64,000 nucleotides of DNA from Flavobacterium sp. H122 (GTDB lineage: Bacteria > Bacteroidota > Bacteroidia > Flavobacteriales > Flavobacteriaceae), in assembly GCF_004959765.1 (NCBI RefSeq), contig NZ_SJZD01000008.1, positions 1-64,000 of the forward strand. The letters run 5' to 3'. Of this stretch, positions 59,948 through 64,000 are shown piece by piece. The first letter of the stretch is position 1. Every line of letters starts with the position of its first letter. A program made the translations under genes and the position numbers. Under the pieces are notes generated by a model. The model made no database searches. It saw only the letters and a list, made by a program, of their open reading frames with translations, and had not been told where the DNA came from.

Positions 59948-59983
59948 AAAATGCCCTGATTAAAATTTTAATCAGGGCATTTT
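59948..59983. terminator. Bidirectional palindromic terminator
   Basis: AAATGCCCTGATTAAAA and its exact complement abut with no loop bases beyond the AT core. It lies between the convergent lipoprotein and membrane protein genes and has T-rich and A-rich flanks. Confidence 0.8.
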
Positions 59984-59995
59984 CTATATAGTTTA

Positions 59996-61405
59996 TTATT
60001 GGAACTGTTTGATGTTTTCTTCAAAATCGGTTTCGTTCTGATCCTGGAAATATTCGGTATAAAAAGACTTGTGAATTACATAATAGATGATGTAATAAAC
60101 CATACATACTGAAATTACCGCCAGCCAAAGGAAAGAGAAAATTTTCTCCTGAATAAAAAATAAATATCCTTTAGTGAAATCAAAAACCTCCTTGATTTCA
60201 TTGTAAAAAGTAATTGTCACTATTGCAAATGGGACAAGTTTTGTTGTAATTCTAAATCTGGTTAAAAGCAAAACGGCAACAATTAACATTGGAATTTTGT
60301 AAAGAATAGTCAGGTTTCGAATTTCTGCCTCGGTTGAAAAATATTCATAACAAACAAATAAAACTGCTAACGCACAGTAAATCGTTAAATGAATATTTCT
60401 CTTTAATTTTAATTTGGTTATATAGGTTCCAATGTTGTTTTGGCTTTTTTCCGACAGTAATAGAATCAGAAAAGGAATAAGATTGAAAATTGGAGCCAAA
60501 GTAAGCGTATTGATAATCCCGAAATATTTTTTTAATGAATAATTTCTGTATTGTATCAGGTTTCCAAGAAAACGACCGCTTATAAAAAGTACAAAGAAAC
60601 TCGAAAGGAAGAATATAACATTATTAGGTTCAATCTCTTCAAAAGCAAAAAATGAAATGCTAAGTGCATATTGTCCTAAATCTATAATGCACATTAGTAA
60701 AACAGTGTAGCTGATAATAAAACCCATTTTGAAAAATGTATTGGAAATCGGCTGCCTGTCTATTGGGTTTATTAATTTTTTTCTGGAATAAATCCGGTTT
60801 GTGATATAATAAAAACCGGCTAAAACTAATGCTGTTTTTATGGAAACCAATAAAAAAATACTGCATACAATTATATCCTGCATGTAAGGCGTATCCCCTA
60901 TAAATGCAATATAATTGTAAAAATTATCAACATTGCTTTCTATTGCAAACGATAAAATTATCGTAAGAGCCAACTGAAGCAGGAATGTTTTTATTTTAGA
61001 AAACTGCAAAATATGTTTTTCTGTTTTGAAATAGGAAACTGAAAAAAACACAACAGGGATTATATAGGTAATGAATTGGAAAAAAATCAAAATATGGGAA
61101 CTGTTCTCAATATCCAGATAATAATCAGCGGTCAGTGTTAATTCATCCAGCAAAACCATTGAAGGTAGGAATAACAGCTGCTGTACAATTCCTTTTTTAA
61201 AAAGTCTGTTTTTATAGAAATACCATGCGAAGACCAAACTGTACAATAGCCAGTTTTGGATACTACATAAACGTTTGTATATAGTTGTTTCCGGGCCGTA
61301 ATAAGAAACAAAATAATTGCTTGAATAAAGGAACGCTATTATTGCTATAAGTATCCATATAGAGTTTAAGGCTCTTTTTTGTGTCGCAGAAAAAATATCA
61401 GTCAT
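59996..61405 (-). CDS. Polytopic membrane protein of unknown function
   Basis: A 469-residue protein from ATG 61405 (a TTG at 61417 is in frame). It has 12 or so hydrophobic helices (IWILIAIIAFLYSSNYFVS, QLLFLPSMVLLDELTL, IIVCSIFLLVSIKTALVLAGF, FAIVTITFYNEI). No family motif is seen. It is not clearly a transporter or a polymerase, and the gene stands alone. Composition looks native. Confidence 0.65.
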   Translation of the reverse strand: MTDIFSATQKRALNSIWILIAIIAFLYSSNYFVSYYGPETTIYKRLCSIQNWLLYSLVFAWYFYKNRLFKKGIVQQLLFLPSMVLLDELTLTADYYLDIENSSHILIFFQFITYIIPVVFFSVSYFKTEKHILQFSKIKTFLLQLALTIILSFAIESNVDNFYNYIAFIGDTPYMQDIIVCSIFLLVSIKTALVLAGFYYITNRIYSRKKLINPIDRQPISNTFFKMGFIISYTVLLMCIIDLGQYALSISFFAFEEIEPNNVIFFLSSFFVLFISGRFLGNLIQYRNYSLKKYFGIINTLTLAPIFNLIPFLILLLSEKSQNNIGTYITKLKLKRNIHLTIYCALAVLFVCYEYFSTEAEIRNLTILYKIPMLIVAVLLLTRFRITTKLVPFAIVTITFYNEIKEVFDFTKGYLFFIQEKIFSFLWLAVISVCMVYYIIYYVIHKSFYTEYFQDQNETDFEENIKQFQ

Positions 61406-61529
61406 TATAGTATTCAATCTAAGTTTTAATTAGAAACAAATATAGATAATAATAATAAAAATGTAAGAAAAGTTTTAATGCAGGAGCAGGGATTCTAAAT
61501 CGTTTGAGAATTTTATTTAGTTACACATA

Positions 61530-61559
61530 AAAAAAGCGAAGACAGGATTCTTCGGTTTT
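61530..61559 (-). terminator. Weak terminator after the SanA-like gene
   Basis: An A-run then GCGAAGA and TCTTCGG (6-bp CGAAGA/TCTTCG core) with T-run. Read on the minus strand, it follows the SanA-like stop. Confidence 0.5.
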
Positions 61560-61563
61560 AAAA

Positions 61564-62223
61564 TTACCTTTTGTCTTCTTTGCTATAGTTTGAATGACCG
61601 TTGATGCTGATCTCAGTGCCTGAAAAATGAGGCTCACGATTTCGTATAACATCAATCACCGATTTGAAAATTGAGAAATATTCCCGGAAACGGACATAAT
61701 TATAGCCTTTGTATGTTCCGTTGTTTGCGGAATAGCCTAGTGATTGTATGCCTAGTTTATTTCCTATGTAAATCGCTCTGTTTAAATGATATTGTTGTGA
61801 AACTAAGATAGCCTTGTCAATTTTAAAAATTGTCTTAGCTCTTTTCATAGTGGAAAAGGTGTCAAAACCGGCATAATCAATATAGATTTTGGTAGTATCC
61901 ACACCGCGTTGATAACAATATGTTTTCATAACGGTTAATTCATCATGTTCGTCACTGCCATTATCACCTGAAAGCAGAATCTTATTTATTTTTTTTGATT
62001 GATACAAACGGATTCCTGCATCCAATCGGTCTTTAAGATATTTGCTGGGTTGGTCTCCATTGATTCCGGCACCGAAAATAATCCCGACGTTTGTTGTGGG
62101 AATTTCTTTTTCGGAATTATAAATCAATGAGCCAGTTTCTTTTTTTACGTAAAAATTTACACAAACTACTACGGCCAGTCCAATTAATGAAGCAAAAGTG
62201 ATTTTTTTGATATGTTTTTTCAA
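61564..62223 (-). CDS. SanA/YdcF-family (DUF218) envelope protein
   Basis: A 219-residue protein with an N-terminal membrane anchor (TFASLIGLAVVVCVNFYV) and a DUF218 domain. IIFGAGINGDQPSKYLKDRLDAGI, LLSGDNGSDEHDE, YAGFDTFSTMKRAK and LVSQQYHLNRA are the hallmarks of SanA (vancomycin-permeability protein). It probably acts at the inner membrane in envelope biogenesis. E. coli SanA is about 240 residues. It lies downstream of the M3 peptidase gene with a hairpin between. Confidence 0.86.
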   Translation of the reverse strand: MKKHIKKITFASLIGLAVVVCVNFYVKKETGSLIYNSEKEIPTTNVGIIFGAGINGDQPSKYLKDRLDAGIRLYQSKKINKILLSGDNGSDEHDELTVMKTYCYQRGVDTTKIYIDYAGFDTFSTMKRAKTIFKIDKAILVSQQYHLNRAIYIGNKLGIQSLGYSANNGTYKGYNYVRFREYFSIFKSVIDVIRNREPHFSGTEISINGHSNYSKEDKR

Positions 62224-62256
62224 GGTATTTTATGCTTTAAATTCAATATTCTTATA

Positions 62257-62289
62257 AAGCCCGTCTGATTTCATAAATCTGACAGGCTT
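62257..62289 (-). terminator. Hairpin after the M3 peptidase gene
   Basis: Arms AAGCCCGTCTGATTT and AAATCTGACAGGCTT pair imperfectly (two mismatches). The core CTGACAGG is shared with the elements at 31471 and 50881. It lies between the M3 peptidase and SanA-like genes on the minus strand. Confidence 0.5.
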
Positions 62290-62301
62290 AAAATACAGTC
62301 A

Positions 62302-64000
62302 TTATATCAATCCCGCTCTCTTTAGTAAAGCTTCCGGTTTTGGTTCCTGTCCTCTGAATTTTTTGTATAAAGTCATAGGATGATCGGTTCCTCCTTGTGA
62401 AAGAACATTGTTTTTAAATTTGTCAGCTACTTCTTTGTTGAAGATCCCGTTTTCCTGAAAATAGGCAAACGCATCGGCATCAAGTACTTCAGCCCATTTA
62501 TAACTGTAATAGCCTGATGAGTAACCGCCCTGGAAGATATGTGAGAAAGAAGTGCTCATACAGTTTTCGGCTACATCAGGATATAATGTGGTGTTCTGCA
62601 TCGACTCCTTTTCAAAAGTTTTTACGTTGGTAATTCCGCTTGGGTTTTGACCATGAAAATCCATATCCAATAAACCAAAGCTCAGCTGGCGTAATGTTGC
62701 CATTCCTTCAAGAAAACTGGCACTTTCTTTAATTTTATTTACATATTCCTGTGGTATAACTTCGCCTGTTTGATAATGTTTCGCAAAAATTGCCAAAGCT
62801 TCCGGCTCGTAGCACCAGTTTTCCATAACCTGACTTGGAAGTTCTACAAAATCCCAGAATACCGAAGTCCCGGATAGGCTAGGGTAGGTCGTATTGGCCA
62901 ACATACCATGCAAGGCATGACCAAATTCATGGAACAATGTGGTAACCTCCTGGAAAGTCAGTAAAGAAGGTTTTGTAGGTGTGGGTTTAGTGAAATTGCA
63001 TACAATTGAAACATGAGGTCGCTCGTTTGTGCCATTTTGAACGTATTGGTGTTTGAATGAAGTCATCCAGGCTCCGTTGCGTTTTCCTTCTCTTGGAAAA
63101 TAATCAGAATAGAAAACAGCGACCAAATTCCCTTTCTCATCAGTTACTTCAAAAGTGTGAACGTCTTCGTGGTATTTATCGATGTCAAATACTTCTGTAA
63201 AAGTCAGACCAAATAATTTATTGGCTACTTCAAAAGCGCCAGCCTGTACTTTTTGCAGTTCAAAATAAGGTTTTAGTTTTTCGTCGTCTAAATTGAAAAG
63301 TTCCTGTTTTAATTTTTCAGAATAGTACACGCCATCCCATTTTTCCAACTGGTCGAAAGAGTCAGTTTTTTTGGCAAAAGATGTCAATTGTGCAAATTCT
63401 TTCTCTGCGGCAGGTTTGGCCTTAATTAATAAATCATTTAAAAATGATTTCACTTTTTCGGGCGTTTGTGCCATGCGTTCTTCCAGTACAAAATGGGCAT
63501 GAGTCTGGTAGCCTAATAGATTTGCTCTTTCATGTCTTAGATTTGCTATTTTGATTACGATGTCTTCGTTGTTGAAATCATTTTTCTGGAAACATTTTTT
63601 GCCATAGGCAATGGATAATTCTTTACGTAACTCTCTGTTTTCAGCATAGGTAACAAAAGGTAGATAGCTTGGCATGTTTAAAGTGAAAAGCCAGCCTTCT
63701 TTATTTTTGTTTTTTGCTAAGGCCTGAGCCGTTTCGATTGTGTCTTCAGGTAATCCTTTTAAGTCATTTTCATTAGTGATATGCAGTTCATAGTTGTTGG
63801 TCTCAGCCAAAGCGTTTTCGCCGAATTTTAAACTAAGTTTCGCCAATTCAGTATCAATTTCACGTAAACGTGATTTTTTTTCTTCAGGCAGTAAGGCACC
63901 GTTTCTTGTAAAAGCCTTATATTTCTTTTCTAATAAAGTATTTTGTTCAATCGATAGATCTAAAGCATCTTTTTGGTCATAAACTTTCTTGATCCGTTCA
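62302..64000 (-). CDS. M3-family oligopeptidase, 5' end beyond the window
   Basis: A zinc peptidase of the M3 family (oligopeptidase A/Dcp type). The visible 566 residues run open to position 64000, starting mid-protein at ERIKKVYDQKDALDLSIEQN. A TTG at 63844-63846 is an internal Leu, not the start. The zinc site is LFHEFGHALHGML, then a conserved WDFVELPSQVMENW. The family is about 680 residues, so roughly 110 residues are missing off the window edge. It cleaves short peptides in the cytoplasm. Confidence 0.93.
   Translation of the reverse strand, partial: ERIKKVYDQKDALDLSIEQNTLLEKKYKAFTRNGALLPEEKKSRLREIDTELAKLSLKFGENALAETNNYELHITNENDLKGLPEDTIETAQALAKNKNKEGWLFTLNMPSYLPFVTYAENRELRKELSIAYGKKCFQKNDFNNEDIVIKIANLRHERANLLGYQTHAHFVLEERMAQTPEKVKSFLNDLLIKAKPAAEKEFAQLTSFAKKTDSFDQLEKWDGVYYSEKLKQELFNLDDEKLKPYFELQKVQAGAFEVANKLFGLTFTEVFDIDKYHEDVHTFEVTDEKGNLVAVFYSDYFPREGKRNGAWMTSFKHQYVQNGTNERPHVSIVCNFTKPTPTKPSLLTFQEVTTLFHEFGHALHGMLANTTYPSLSGTSVFWDFVELPSQVMENWCYEPEALAIFAKHYQTGEVIPQEYVNKIKESASFLEGMATLRQLSFGLLDMDFHGQNPSGITNVKTFEKESMQNTTLYPDVAENCMSTSFSHIFQGGYSSGYYSYKWAEVLDADAFAYFQENGIFNKEVADKFKNNVLSQGGTDHPMTLYKKFRGQEPKPEALLKRAGLI

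Overview
The window is chromosomal DNA of a Bacteroidetes bacterium, almost certainly a Flavobacterium or close relative in the Flavobacteriaceae. The evidence is low GC, the gliding and type IX secretion genes gldJ, porU and porV next to cdd and the pyruvate dehydrogenase genes, many short lipoproteins of the MKK...C type, promoter-like TAnnTTTG boxes and weak Shine-Dalgarno signals. I see no rRNA, tRNA, CRISPR array or intact insertion sequence.

Layout. 1-9.7 kb: an endonuclease III-like glycosylase, murF, gldJ, then divergently porU, porV and cdd. 9.7-11.8 kb: a minus-strand set of three exported proteins (small lipoprotein, DUF4221-like lipoprotein, thioredoxin-fold-like lipoprotein). 12-20.2 kb: pdhA-pdhC, an M28 peptidase, an SDR enzyme, a BRO-N protein overlapping a SprT-like protease gene, manC and a sphingomyelinase-like lipoprotein. 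20.2-23.3 kb: an Mla-type ABC permease and ATPase, and a soluble hybrid histidine kinase. 23.3-28 kb: surface polysaccharide genes (two glycosyltransferases, an FkbM methyltransferase, a flippase) separated by copies of a degenerate palindromic repeat. 28-30.4 kb: a compact redox/stress operon (YjdJ-like GNAT, OsmC, YjdI-like ferredoxin, FMN reductase, pirin).

30.4-31.5 kb is the only large stretch without an intact gene. It holds a decayed reading frame, a foldback segment and a symmetric array of TTGCAACA half-sites. 31.5-40.7 kb is accessory: an orphan membrane protein, a small lipoprotein followed by a TPR histidine kinase and response regulator, an orphan HsdR-N-type nuclease among unknown proteins, several lipoproteins, and an exo/endonuclease-phosphatase gene broken by one in-frame stop.

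40.8-54.6 kb: a KAS III-like synthase, gcvP, a giant alpha-2-macroglobulin lipoprotein followed by pbpC (the same pairing as E. coli yfhM-pbpC), a UbiA-like membrane protein gene frameshifted at a T10 tract, and a small stefin-like cystatin. 54.6-58.2 kb: a GbsR/MarR-type regulator and a four-gene, translationally coupled operon (DUF2071, DCC1-type membrane protein, TIGR01777 epimerase, SRPBCC protein). Near-identical inverted repeats lie about 26 bases before both the regulator and the operon. 58.2-64 kb: two unknown lipoproteins, an unknown polytopic membrane protein, a SanA/YdcF-type protein and a truncated M3 oligopeptidase.

The best leads for something undescribed are the stefin-like bacterial cystatin, the regulator/operator/operon unit at 54.6-58.2 kb, the TTGCAACA array at 31.3 kb, the repeat family in the polysaccharide cluster, and the three-gene lipoprotein module at 9.7-11.8 kb.
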